Positions 8,639 to 16,574 of a stretch of 64,000 nucleotides of DNA are shown here, piece after piece. Source of the stretch: an uncultured Pelagibacteraceae bacterium (lineage in GTDB: Bacteria; Pseudomonadota; Alphaproteobacteria; Pelagibacterales; Pelagibacteraceae); NCBI GenBank assembly GCA_902629215.1, contig CACOQC010000001.1, forward strand, positions 62,001-126,000, read 5' to 3'. The translations under genes and the position numbers were made by a program. The notes under the pieces are model-generated. The model saw only the letters and a program-made list of their open reading frames with translations. It was not told the DNA's origin and ran no database searches. Each line of letters starts with the position of its first letter. Position 1 is the first letter of the stretch.

Positions 8639-10312
8639 TTAAGAACTTTTTATTAATTTTATTAGAATATCACTAAAGTTTTTTGTGAATTTATCTGTAT
8701 CAAATAATGGTGAGTTAATAACTTTTTCTCTAAGAGAAACTCTTAAATTAGATAATTTTTTTCTATCCTGAAACATAATTGCTTTATTTATATATTCATT
8801 TATATCTCTAGCTATAAATTCTTCTAATCCTAAATTTTTATTTATACTTTCTCCACAACGAGAATTCATATTAAATCCTTTCAATGTTAATACAGGAACA
8901 CCCATCAAATAAGATTGAAAAGAGGTAGTAACTCCAGTGTAAGGAAAGGTATCTAATGCTAAATCAATTTTGTAATAATCTTTCATAAATTCATCAGATT
9001 TTGTTTTATTTAAAAAAATAATTCTCTTTATATCGACACCTTCATTTTGAAACTTGTTAGCTAAATTTTCATAAACTTCTTTATTATAGCCACCTGAGTT
9101 CTTGAGATATAATTCAGAATTCGATTTCTTAAGTATTTTGGACCATACTTTAATCGTCTCATTTGAGATTTTCTTAAAACTATTAAATGACCCATATCTA
9201 AAAATTTCATTATCAATAAAAGGTAATTTGTTAACTTCTGGAAGATTTTCAGGTATAGACATAGCATTCCAAATATCAGGAAGATATAAAACTTCCTCTT
9301 TATATAAATTTTCTTCTTCTTTTTTTATAAGATTTTGATCGGCAATTAAATAATCCATATTTTTAATACCAAGAGAATTGTTATAACCACACCAAGAAAT
9401 TTGGATATTTGCTGATCTAGCAGCAAAAACATTAACCCTATTTCCAAAAGTAAATCCATTTAAATCAATAAGAATATCTAGCTCTAAAGATCTAATAAGA
9501 TTTACTAATTCTTCATCAGTTTGATCAATTACATCATGCCACTCATCAAAATTTTTCTGATAAAAACTAGTTATTATTTTATGATGTCTTGATAATTCAA
9601 GGTTACTAAACGCAAAAATAGTAAATTTATTTTTATCAATTTTAGAAATTAAATCTTTGAAAAAGAAATTAACTGAATGATCACGTAGATCTCCTGATAA
9701 AAAACCTAGTTTAATCTTTTTGTTATTTAGAGTTTTCTTTTCGAAATCTTTAAAATTTGAATTCTTGTCAAAAGACTCTCCGAGCTTAATACATTCACTA
9801 AAATAATCATTCTGATTAATTCCTGATGGATAATTCATTGAGGCTAAATATGTTAATCTACCACCATCAATTGTTGATGGAGGGTTCAAATCAACTAATT
9901 TCTTAAAGAACTGAACTGATTTATCCATATTGCCCAAAAGAAAATGAATTCTAGCAAGGCCCTCAATAACTTTTAAATCTTCTTTATTTTTTTCATATCT
10001 TTCATAAAGATGCTTTAAAACATAGTTAGATGTTTCTGCTTTTAAACTTGAAATTATTAAATTGTAAAAAGCTTCTAAATTTGACTTATTTTTTGAATAA
10101 ATTTGTTCAAACAAAATTGTTGATTTTAAATAATCATCTTTTTTTGAATTTGGATTTAAAGTCTTAGATCCAGCATATCCCATTATTAGATAGGCAGGTA
10201 AATTTTCGATTTTACCCAGCTTTTCCACTTCTTGCTCAAATCCTGAATAATCTTTTTTTTCAAAAAGTTTTTTTAACTTAATTTTTTGATCTTTATTAAG
10301 ATCATTGTTCAT
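8639..10312 (-). CDS. OGT/SPINDLY-family TPR glycosyltransferase (GT41)
   Basis: Predicted nucleotide-sugar protein glycosyltransferase resembling O-GlcNAc transferase. The first roughly 190 of 557 residues are helical and TPR-like (YLIMGYAGSK, ARIHFLLGNMDKSVQFFKKL). The catalytic half shows KLGFLSGDLRDHS with a histidine at 212, equivalent to the GYVSSDFGNH region of OGT; then ILIDLNGFTFGNRVNVFAAR; and LDTFPYTGVTTSFQSYLMG near residues 455-475. The target protein and the donor sugar cannot be read from the sequence. It sits between rho and mnmE, six bases after rho, which interrupts an otherwise conserved origin-proximal block. There is no signal peptide, so it is probably cytoplasmic. Confidence 0.85.
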   Translation of the reverse strand: MNNDLNKDQKIKLKKLFEKKDYSGFEQEVEKLGKIENLPAYLIMGYAGSKTLNPNSKKDDYLKSTILFEQIYSKNKSNLEAFYNLIISSLKAETSNYVLKHLYERYEKNKEDLKVIEGLARIHFLLGNMDKSVQFFKKLVDLNPPSTIDGGRLTYLASMNYPSGINQNDYFSECIKLGESFDKNSNFKDFEKKTLNNKKIKLGFLSGDLRDHSVNFFFKDLISKIDKNKFTIFAFSNLELSRHHKIITSFYQKNFDEWHDVIDQTDEELVNLIRSLELDILIDLNGFTFGNRVNVFAARSANIQISWCGYNNSLGIKNMDYLIADQNLIKKEEENLYKEEVLYLPDIWNAMSIPENLPEVNKLPFIDNEIFRYGSFNSFKKISNETIKVWSKILKKSNSELYLKNSGGYNKEVYENLANKFQNEGVDIKRIIFLNKTKSDEFMKDYYKIDLALDTFPYTGVTTSFQSYLMGVPVLTLKGFNMNSRCGESINKNLGLEEFIARDINEYINKAIMFQDRKKLSNLRVSLREKVINSPLFDTDKFTKNFSDILIKLIKSS

Positions 10313-10318
10313 TTTGCT

Positions 10319-11587
10319 TTACGCAGGTTTATTCATTGAATTAAAAAATTCTGAATTATTTTTTGTATCTTTTAATTTAGAACTTATAAATTCAATAGCA
10401 TCCATCGTTCCCATTGGAGCAATAATTCTTCTTAGAACATTCATTTTTTGAAGATCATCTTTTTCAAAAAGTAATTCTTCTCTTCTTGTCCCTGATTTTG
10501 TAATATCTATCGCTGGATAAATTCTCTTATCAGCAATTTTTCTATCCAATACGGTTTCACTGTTTCCTGTACCTTTAAATTCCTCAAAGATTACCTCGTC
10601 CATCCTGCTACCTGTATCAATTAAAGCAGTAGATATGATTGTTAAAGAGCCACCTTCTTCAATGTTTCTTGCTGCACCAAAAAATCTTTTTGGTCTTTGT
10701 AAAGCATTTGCGTCAACTCCACCTGTTAAAACCTTACCTGAACTTGGAATAACAGCATTATATGCTCTACCTAATCTCGTAATTGAGTCTAATAAAATTA
10801 CAACATCTTTTTTATGCTCTGTAAGTCTTTTTGCTTTTTCAATTACCATTTCAGCAACGGCAACGTGTCTTTGTGCTGGTTCATCAAAGGTAGAACTTAT
10901 TACCTCACCTTTGACTGTTCTTTGCATGTCTGTTACCTCTTCCGGTCTTTCATCAATCAGCAAAACAATTAAATAACATTCGGGATAATTTTTAGCGATA
11001 GAATTTGCAATGCTTTGTAATATCATTGTTTTACCAGCTTTTGGGGGTGAGATAATAATTGATCTTTGACCTTTACCAATTGGACTTACAAGATCAATTA
11101 GTCGTGGAGTTAAATCTTGTTTTTTATCTATTTTTGTAGTTTCCACCTCCATCACTAATTGTTGATCAGGATAAAGAGGTGTCAAGTTATCAAATGCTAT
11201 TTTGTGCCTAGATTTTTCTGGCTCTTCAAAATTAATCTTACTTACTTGTAATAAAGCAAAATATCTTTCACCTTCTTTCGGGGCTCTTACGGGCCCCTCA
11301 ACCGTATCACCTGTTCTTAAACCAAACTTCCTAATTTGACTTGGGCTCACATAAATATCATCAGGCCCTGGCAGATAGTTTGACTCCATCGCTCTTAAAA
11401 AACCAAAGCCGTCTTGTAAAAGTTGAAGCACACCAGCACCAGTTATTTCCTCTTTTTCAGCAACTTTTTTTAGAATTGCAAAAAGAATTTCTTGTTTTCT
11501 TAAAGTACTTGCGTTTTCAATGCCCAGTTCTTCAGCCTGCGTAATTAGTTGTTCAGATGATTTTAGTTTTAGTTCTTGTATGTTCAT
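10319..11587 (-). CDS. rho: Transcription termination factor Rho
   Basis: Hexameric RNA-dependent ATPase and helicase that ends transcripts lacking intrinsic terminators. The 422-residue length is normal. The N-terminal Rho domain has [17 protein letters not shown] and the RNA-binding cold-shock fold. The ATPase core has the P-loop [12 protein letters not shown], then [16 protein letters not shown] and [16 protein letters not shown]. The RNA-contact R-loop and C-terminal segments are intact. Clear intrinsic terminators are scarce in this window, so Rho may carry much of the termination load. It lies 63 bases after hemJ in the leftward origin-proximal run. Confidence 0.98.
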   Translation of the reverse strand: MNIQELKLKSSEQLITQAEELGIENASTLRKQEILFAILKKVAEKEEITGAGVLQLLQDGFGFLRAMESNYLPGPDDIYVSPSQIRKFGLRTGDTVEGPVRAPKEGERYFALLQVSKINFEEPEKSRHKIAFDNLTPLYPDQQLVMEVETTKIDKKQDLTPRLIDLVSPIGKGQRSIIISPPKAGKTMILQSIANSIAKNYPECYLIVLLIDERPEEVTDMQRTVKGEVISSTFDEPAQRHVAVAEMVIEKAKRLTEHKKDVVILLDSITRLGRAYNAVIPSSGKVLTGGVDANALQRPKRFFGAARNIEEGGSLTIISTALIDTGSRMDEVIFEEFKGTGNSETVLDRKIADKRIYPAIDITKSGTRREELLFEKDDLQKMNVLRRIIAPMGTMDAIEFISSKLKDTKNNSEFFNSMNKPA

Positions 11588-11650
11588 GATTTAGATTATT
11601 AAGGACTTAATAATATATTGAATATATATACTATTTAAAATTATTCAACC

Positions 11651-12085
11651 CTAGATTGGCTTAAAAATAGCCAAAAATACAACTATAATCAAAATTACAG
11701 TTGGTATTTCATTAATAATTCTAAAAAATTTTGCAGACCTTGTATTTGTAGAGTTTTTTAATGCTATATGACATTTACCTAAATAACTATTATACGCTGA
11801 TAATAAAATTACCAAAACAATTTTTATTTGCATCCAAAATTGAGATAAACTTTCTATTCCATTGAGATGAATTAATATTAATCCAAAAATCCAAGTCAAA
11901 ATCATAGCTGGTCGCATAATGTAAAAGAACAATCTTCTTTCCATCACTTCAAATACATCTGTTATTACTTTTTTATCTTTGTTCTCCACATGATAAACAA
12001 AAATTCTAGGTAGATACAAAAGGCCAGCCATCCAAGAAACAACTGCTATCAAATGTAAACTTTTAAATAATAAATAACTATTCAT
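11651..12085 (-). CDS. hemJ: Protoporphyrinogen IX oxidase HemJ
   Basis: Membrane enzyme that oxidises protoporphyrinogen IX to protoporphyrin IX in heme synthesis. The 144-residue protein has about four hydrophobic helices and begins with LFKSLHLIAVVSWMAGLLYL, in which the conserved histidine is residue 11; the first loop includes LPRIFVYH and KDKK. These match the HemJ (UPF0093) family, the usual replacement for HemG or HemY in alphaproteobacteria. The start overlaps the end of hemH by eight bases, so hemE-hemH-hemJ form a heme operon running away from the origin. Confidence 0.92.
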   Translation of the reverse strand: MNSYLLFKSLHLIAVVSWMAGLLYLPRIFVYHVENKDKKVITDVFEVMERRLFFYIMRPAMILTWIFGLILIHLNGIESLSQFWMQIKIVLVILLSAYNSYLGKCHIALKNSTNTRSAKFFRIINEIPTVILIIVVFLAIFKPI

Positions 12086-13112
12086 AATTTAAACAAGGAC
12101 ATTTTGTAAATTGTTTTGGACATTGTACTTTTGGAGGAAAAAGCTTTCCATTATAACTATAATCTTTTCTATTAATTATTAAGTTAGACATTGCTCTTAT
12201 ATAGCTTTCATTTATCCCAAGGGCTGGAACTCTTGAATAATGTTTACAACCATTTTTATCAGCTAATTCTTTATATTCTATATCTAATTCAACTAAAGTT
12301 TCAGAATGTTCTGATACAAATGCAATGGGAACTAAAACAATATGTTTTCCTAACCTTGAATTTTCTATAATTATTTCTTCGGTAGATGGCCCAATCCACT
12401 TTAATGGTCCAACTCGACTTTGGTAGCTCAATACCCAATCTAAATCTTTAACATCTAAAGACTTAACAATTTTATCAACTGATTGTTCTATTTGCCATTG
12501 ATACGGGTCACCTTTTTTAATATTTTTTTCAGGCAATCCATGTGCAGAAAAAATTAACTTAAAATTCTCTAAATTTTTAATTTTTTTCATTATTAATTCT
12601 TTATGTGCCTGAATAAAATTTTCATCAGTTGGATAACAACAAATGGTGCTTGTTTTCACATTAAAATTATTTTTTTTACAAACATCATTCCATTCCTTTA
12701 TTGAAGAACCCGAGGTTGCTGCTGAATACTGAGGATAAAGTGGCATTAAAATTATTTCTTCTGGATTGTAGTTTTTTACTTCCTTCACAACACCCTCTGC
12801 TCTTGGGTGCCAACATCTCATAACTATGAAACATTTATATTCTGACGAGCTATCATCTTTTTTCAATTTTGATTCTAAAGCAGACGCCTGTTCCTCAGTT
12901 AATTTTAAAATAGGGGATGAGCCTCCTAATTCTTCATAAATTTTTTTTGCTGTTGGTGCTCTTCTATTAGCTATAAGTTTAGCTAAAGGATAGCGTAAAA
13001 AAATAGGTAAATTTAATATTGCTGGATCAAAAAATAAATTAAACAAAAAAGGTTCAACGTTTTCTAGTTTATCAGGACCACCTAAATTAAATAAAATAAT
13101 AGCTTTTCTCAT
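12078..13112 (-). CDS. hemH: Ferrochelatase, probably with a [2Fe-2S] cluster
   Basis: Inserts ferrous iron into protoporphyrin IX, the last step of heme synthesis. The 344-residue product begins AIILFNLGGPD, and has FSAHGLPEKNIKKGDPY with the catalytic histidine, SYQSRVGPLKWIGP, and SEHSETLVELDIEY with the conserved glutamate. The C-terminus carries Cys331, Cys338 and Cys340 in a C-X6-C-X-C pattern, with a further Cys158 (and Cys159). As I recall, this is the ligand arrangement of the [2Fe-2S] ferrochelatase of Caulobacter. It overlaps hemE upstream by four bases and hemJ downstream by eight. Confidence 0.97.
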   Translation of the reverse strand: MRKAIILFNLGGPDKLENVEPFLFNLFFDPAILNLPIFLRYPLAKLIANRRAPTAKKIYEELGGSSPILKLTEEQASALESKLKKDDSSSEYKCFIVMRCWHPRAEGVVKEVKNYNPEEIILMPLYPQYSAATSGSSIKEWNDVCKKNNFNVKTSTICCYPTDENFIQAHKELIMKKIKNLENFKLIFSAHGLPEKNIKKGDPYQWQIEQSVDKIVKSLDVKDLDWVLSYQSRVGPLKWIGPSTEEIIIENSRLGKHIVLVPIAFVSEHSETLVELDIEYKELADKNGCKHYSRVPALGINESYIRAMSNLIINRKDYSYNGKLFPPKVQCPKQFTKCPCLNYE

Positions 13113-14113
13113 TTGTATTCTTTTACTAATTTTACTAAATATTCCACCATACTTGGATTTGTCTCAGGTAAGACGCCATGTCCAAGATTAAAAATATAAG
13201 GATGGTCCTTAAAAATTTCCAAATATTTCATTGTTTCTTTTTTTAAAGTTTCCTTATCCGTCAATAAAATTTTAGGATCTAATCCACCTTGAACAGGAAT
13301 TTTGATGTTTTTGATTATTTCCTTAGGGTTTGCGTTGTAATCAATACTTATTGCATCTGGTTTAACAATATCACAAAATTCTTTATAGTTTTTGATTTCT
13401 CTAGGAAAACATATTACTGGAACATTTAAAGATTTAACATAGTTTACAAGATTTAAAGTAGGAGTATAAATATAATTCGGTAAATCCTTTTCGTCTAATA
13501 AACCAGCCCAACTATCAAAGATTTGTATTACGTTTGCACCATTATCAATTTGGTTTTTAATATGGATCTTAAGAAACTTTTCAATGATTAATAAAATTCT
13601 GTTAATTAAAAATTCATCTTTAAAAAAATCTTCTTTTAAATTTTTTTTAGGGGATTGTTGATTAATCATATAAACTAATAGAGTCCATGGAGCACCAACA
13701 AAACCAATAGTATTTTTATCTTTTAAAATAGAGTCTGAGCTAACTTTTCTTAAAGCTTTATAAACTCGATGTACTTTTTCAATAAAATCAATTTCATCAA
13801 TTTGGGAGATTTTATCTAAATTTAATTCACCCAATCTAGGTCCAAAATTTTTTTCAAATACTACTTTTTGACCTAATCCATAAGGAAGCATTAAGATATC
13901 AGAAAATATAATTGCTGCATCTAAATTAAATCTTTTTAAAGGTTGTAGAGTTATCTCTGATGATAAATTTTCATTTAAGCATAAATTGATAAAATCAGGA
14001 TTTTTTTTTCTAATTTCTCTAAACTCCGGAAGATATCTTCCAGCTTGTCTCATAATCCATATAGGATTTATTGATGTGTTATTTTCTTTAATTACTTTAT
14101 TAATTAGTGTCAT
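13109..14113 (-). CDS. hemE: Uroporphyrinogen decarboxylase
   Basis: Decarboxylates the four acetate side chains of uroporphyrinogen III to give coproporphyrinogen III. The 334-residue protein has the first family signature IWIMRQAGRYLPEFREIR near residues 18-35 and FSDILMLPYGLG with the substrate-binding aspartate. Later come GFVGAPWTLLVYM, IQIFDSWAGLL and the C-terminal FNLGHGVLPETNP. It is the first gene leftward of the predicted origin gap and starts the hemE-hemH-hemJ-rho run. The position next to oriC is the same as in Caulobacter and Rickettsia. Confidence 0.97.
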   Translation of the reverse strand: MTLINKVIKENNTSINPIWIMRQAGRYLPEFREIRKKNPDFINLCLNENLSSEITLQPLKRFNLDAAIIFSDILMLPYGLGQKVVFEKNFGPRLGELNLDKISQIDEIDFIEKVHRVYKALRKVSSDSILKDKNTIGFVGAPWTLLVYMINQQSPKKNLKEDFFKDEFLINRILLIIEKFLKIHIKNQIDNGANVIQIFDSWAGLLDEKDLPNYIYTPTLNLVNYVKSLNVPVICFPREIKNYKEFCDIVKPDAISIDYNANPKEIIKNIKIPVQGGLDPKILLTDKETLKKETMKYLEIFKDHPYIFNLGHGVLPETNPSMVEYLVKLVKEYK

Positions 14114-14155
14114 ATATTAAAATATTAATTAATTAGTTGTATTATTAATAGTTTA

Positions 14156-14164
14156 TGTGGATAG
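14156..14164 (-). promoter_or_regulatory. Near-consensus DnaA box
   Basis: On the minus strand these bases read CTATCCACA, one mismatch (first base) from the canonical TTATCCACA. It is the most GC-containing box in the gap and overlaps one arm of a 9-base inverted repeat. Confidence 0.5.
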
Positions 14165-14180
14165 TGGTAATTATATTTTA

Positions 14181-14196
14181 TTAACATCTTCTTAAC
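14181..14196 (+). promoter_or_regulatory. CtrA-like binding motif
   Basis: TTAACATCTTCTTAAC matches the alphaproteobacterial CtrA consensus TTAA-N7-TTAAC in full. CtrA represses the Caulobacter origin through such sites. Because TTAA is frequent in AT-rich DNA, a chance match is possible, and the presence of CtrA in this organism cannot be seen here. Confidence 0.35.
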
Positions 14197-14199
14197 TAT

Positions 14200-14208
14200 T
14201 TATTCATA
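14200..14208 (+). promoter_or_regulatory. Near-consensus DnaA box
   Basis: TTATTCATA differs from the consensus TTATNCACA at one position (eighth base). It lies next to the CtrA-like motif in the AT-rich centre of the gap. Chance occurrence is possible at this composition. Confidence 0.35.
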
Positions 14209-14240
14209 AATTATTTATTAATTAACTTAACATTTAAAAT

Positions 14241-14249
14241 TTATTCAAA
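14241..14249 (+). promoter_or_regulatory. Near-consensus DnaA box
   Basis: TTATTCAAA differs from TTATNCACA only at the eighth base. It has the same orientation as the box 41 bases upstream, which is roughly four helical turns. Chance occurrence is possible at this composition. Confidence 0.35.
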
Positions 14250-14375
14250 CATTTGTATAATTGTTTTCCACTATCCTAAAAATGTTAATAAAACCCTTAT
14301 TTTACAAGGAATTTAATCTAAAAATAAATTTGTTTAATTTTTATTAAATATTACAAAGATATTAACAAGATATAC

Positions 14376-15206
14376 ATGAGTAATACTTATCAAATATTCT
14401 TAATTTCAGACTCTACCGGTGAGACTTTAGATAGGATCTTTTTATCTTTAAAAGCTCAATTTAAAAATATTGATTATAAAGTAAACTCTTATTCGTTTAC
14501 TAGAACAGAAAACCAAATACTTAAAATACTCGATTTAGCCAAAAACCAGCCCAATTCTATAATTTTATATACTATTGTTGATAATAATTTAGCAAAATTT
14601 TTAGCTAATAATTGTGATGAAAAAAAAATTCCATGTTTTGGAGTTCTTGGTAGTTTAATTCTAAGTTTTTCAAAATTATTCAATCAAAAAGCTTCTCATG
14701 AACCAAGTGGACAGCATGTACTAAATGAGGAGTATTATAATAGAATTGAGGCCATTCAATTTACAATGAATCATGATGATGGAAATTTACTCGGTGATGT
14801 CGAAAAATCTGACATAATACTATTAGGAGTCAGTAGAACAAGTAAGACACCAACATCTATTTATTTAGCTAACAAAGGATATAAGACTACAAATATTCCT
14901 TTAGTAAATAAAAACTCTATCCCTGAAATAATAAAAAAAAACCCACAAAGTTTTTGTATAGTAGGATTAACAACAGAAGCTGAACGGTTGGCTGATGTAA
15001 GAAAAAATAGAATGAACTCATTAAAAGAAAAAAATAACAAAAATTATACAGATTTAGAAAAAATTAAAAAAGAAGTAGAAGAGGCAAAAAGTACATTTAA
15101 AAAATACAAATGGCCAACTATTGATATAACAAGAAAATCTGTTGAAGAAACAGCAGCTTCTATCATCAAGATTCATGAAATTTATATAAATAAGAAAAAA
15201 GGATAA
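14376..15206 (+). CDS. ppsR: PEP synthase regulatory kinase/pyrophosphorylase (DUF299)
   Basis: Member of the DUF299 family of bifunctional serine/threonine kinases and phosphotransferases that control PEP synthase or pyruvate phosphate dikinase. The 276-residue length is normal. It begins YQIFLISDSTGETLDRIFLS, which is the family start, and carries the P-loop-like nucleotide motif GVSRTSKTPTSIYLANKG in the middle. The C-terminal SVEETAASIIKI segment is also typical. The identity of the target dikinase here is unknown. It is the first rightward gene from the predicted origin, as the DUF299 gene is in Caulobacter. Confidence 0.92.
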   Translation: MSNTYQIFLISDSTGETLDRIFLSLKAQFKNIDYKVNSYSFTRTENQILKILDLAKNQPNSIILYTIVDNNLAKFLANNCDEKKIPCFGVLGSLILSFSKLFNQKASHEPSGQHVLNEEYYNRIEAIQFTMNHDDGNLLGDVEKSDIILLGVSRTSKTPTSIYLANKGYKTTNIPLVNKNSIPEIIKKNPQSFCIVGLTTEAERLADVRKNRMNSLKEKNNKNYTDLEKIKKEVEEAKSTFKKYKWPTIDITRKSVEETAASIIKIHEIYINKKKG

Positions 15207-15207
15207 A

Positions 15208-15783
15208 ATGATAATTTTGGCTTCAAAAAGCAAAGTTAGAAAAAAAATTCTTGATGAAAATAATATCATTAGCCAAGTAGTGCCATCAAATGTAGATGAA
15301 GATATCGTAAAGGACAGTCTATTAAAAGAAAAAGCAACCCCTACAATTATTTCAAAGAATTTAGCAGAACTTAAAGCTAATAAAGTCAGTTTAAAGCATG
15401 CAGATAAAATGGTTTTAGGCGCTGATAGTGTAATAGATTTAGAGGGCAAATTAATATCAAAACCAAATGATAGAAGAGAGGCTTTTGATATTCTTAAAAA
15501 ACTTAATGGGAAAAAACATGATTTAGTTAGCTCGGTGTGCATCTCTAAAAATGGGACAATGGTTTGGAACTATTCAGATAAGGCAACGCTTTCCATGAAA
15601 GAATTTAGTGATGAAGATTTACAAAAATATTTATCTAGAATATCTGATGAAGCACTTTATGCTTATAATGTTTACCAAATAGAGGGCGAGGGTAGAAATT
15701 TGTTTGAAAATATAGAAGGGGATGAAGATACAATTATGGGGTTACCTGTAAAAAAAATTAAAGAATATATAGGCTCATTATAA
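15208..15783 (+). CDS. maf: Maf-family nucleotide pyrophosphatase
   Basis: House-cleaning nucleoside triphosphate pyrophosphatase of the Maf/YhdE/YceF group. The 191-residue protein begins IILASKSKVRKKILDEN, equivalent to the LASxSPRR signature but with the proline replaced, and has VLGADSVIDLEGKLISKP with the catalytic aspartate and lysine. The end, DEDTIMGLPVKKIKEYI, is typical of the family. Which nucleotide it hydrolyses cannot be decided. It starts one base after the ppsR stop and overlaps the aroE start by one base, in a ppsR-maf-aroE-coaE-dnaQ run. Confidence 0.93.
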   Translation: MIILASKSKVRKKILDENNIISQVVPSNVDEDIVKDSLLKEKATPTIISKNLAELKANKVSLKHADKMVLGADSVIDLEGKLISKPNDRREAFDILKKLNGKKHDLVSSVCISKNGTMVWNYSDKATLSMKEFSDEDLQKYLSRISDEALYAYNVYQIEGEGRNLFENIEGDEDTIMGLPVKKIKEYIGSL

Positions 15784-16574
15784 TGAAAAAATATTTTGTA
15801 ATTGGAAACCCCATTGATCATTCATTGTCACCTCAGCTCCATAATTACTGGTTGAAGAAAAATAATATAAATGGAGTTTATGATAAGAAAAAATTAAATA
15901 GTAATAATTTAAAAGATTTAGTTTTAAGAATTAAAAATAATGAAATTAATGGGCTTAATATAACTGTTCCATTTAAGAATGAAATTATTCCTTATTTGGA
16001 TGAATTAAGTAATGAGTCCAAAAGTACTCAATCAGTCAATACGATTTATTTATATAGAGATAAAATCATTGGACATAACACTGACATTGATGGATTTGAG
16101 CTTGCCATTAAAAATGCAGAGTATGAAGTAAATGGAAAGAAAATTTTGATATTAGGAGCTGGGGGCGTGGTCCCATCTATTATATTTGCTTTAAACAAAA
16201 TGGGAGCTTCAGAAATAATTTTGTCAAATAGGACTAAACATAAAGCTGAAGCTTTAAAAAAATTATTCAAAAATTTATCAGTTGTTGATTGGGGTCAGAT
16301 TCCATATTTTGATATGATTGTTAATGCAACCAGTTTAGGTTTAAACAACAATGAAAATATTAATTTAGATTTTTCAAAAATTGAAAAAGAAAAGCTTTTT
16401 TTTGATGTAATTTATAACCCTAAAGAAACAAATTTTTTAAAAAATGCTAGAGTATTAGGAAATAAAACAGAAAATGGAAAAAAAATGTTTATTTATCAAG
16501 CTGCAGCTGCTTTTAAAATTTGGCATAATATTTATCCACAAATTGATAATGAAGTTAACAAGCTTTTAGATTGA
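15783..16574 (+). CDS. aroE: Shikimate dehydrogenase (NADP+)
   Basis: Reduces 3-dehydroshikimate to shikimate in aromatic amino-acid synthesis. The 263-residue product starts with the substrate-binding motif GNPIDHSLSPQLHN. It has LNITVPFKNEII with the catalytic lysine, NTIYLYRDKIIGHNTDIDGF, and the NADP-binding loop LILGAGGVVPSIIFAL. Near the end, GKKMFIYQAAAAFKIW matches the family C-terminus. The stop overlaps the coaE ATG by one base (TGATG). Confidence 0.96.
   Translation: MKKYFVIGNPIDHSLSPQLHNYWLKKNNINGVYDKKKLNSNNLKDLVLRIKNNEINGLNITVPFKNEIIPYLDELSNESKSTQSVNTIYLYRDKIIGHNTDIDGFELAIKNAEYEVNGKKILILGAGGVVPSIIFALNKMGASEIILSNRTKHKAEALKKLFKNLSVVDWGQIPYFDMIVNATSLGLNNNENINLDFSKIEKEKLFFDVIYNPKETNFLKNARVLGNKTENGKKMFIYQAAAAFKIWHNIYPQIDNEVNKLLD

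Larger units (their letters stand above)
14159..14276. repeat. Inverted repeat pair in the origin gap
   Basis: GGATAGTGG at 14159-14167 is the exact reverse complement of CCACTATCC at 14268-14276. The arms are 100 bases apart and are the only GC-containing blocks of the gap, enclosing its most AT-rich part with the CtrA-like and DnaA-like sites. An origin-binding protein could use them as paired sites. Confidence 0.5.
14114..14375. other. Predicted chromosomal replication origin (oriC) region
   Basis: This 262-base gap is the longest non-coding stretch in the window and is almost entirely A and T. Genes point away from it on both sides: hemE to parB leftward, ppsR to dnaQ rightward. It contains three 9-mers that each match the DnaA-box consensus TTATNCACA at 8 of 9 positions, a CtrA-like TTAA-N7-TTAAC motif and a 9-base inverted repeat. 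Caulobacter and Rickettsia have their origins between hemE and a DUF299-type gene, and parAB with parS lie about 10 kb away here. Origin function is an inference. Confidence 0.68.

Noticed and set aside
15054-15542. Long minus-strand frame (162 codons) over the end of ppsR and maf
   Set aside because: It runs antisense to two well-supported genes and has no family motif; it is a shadow frame caused by A-rich codons.
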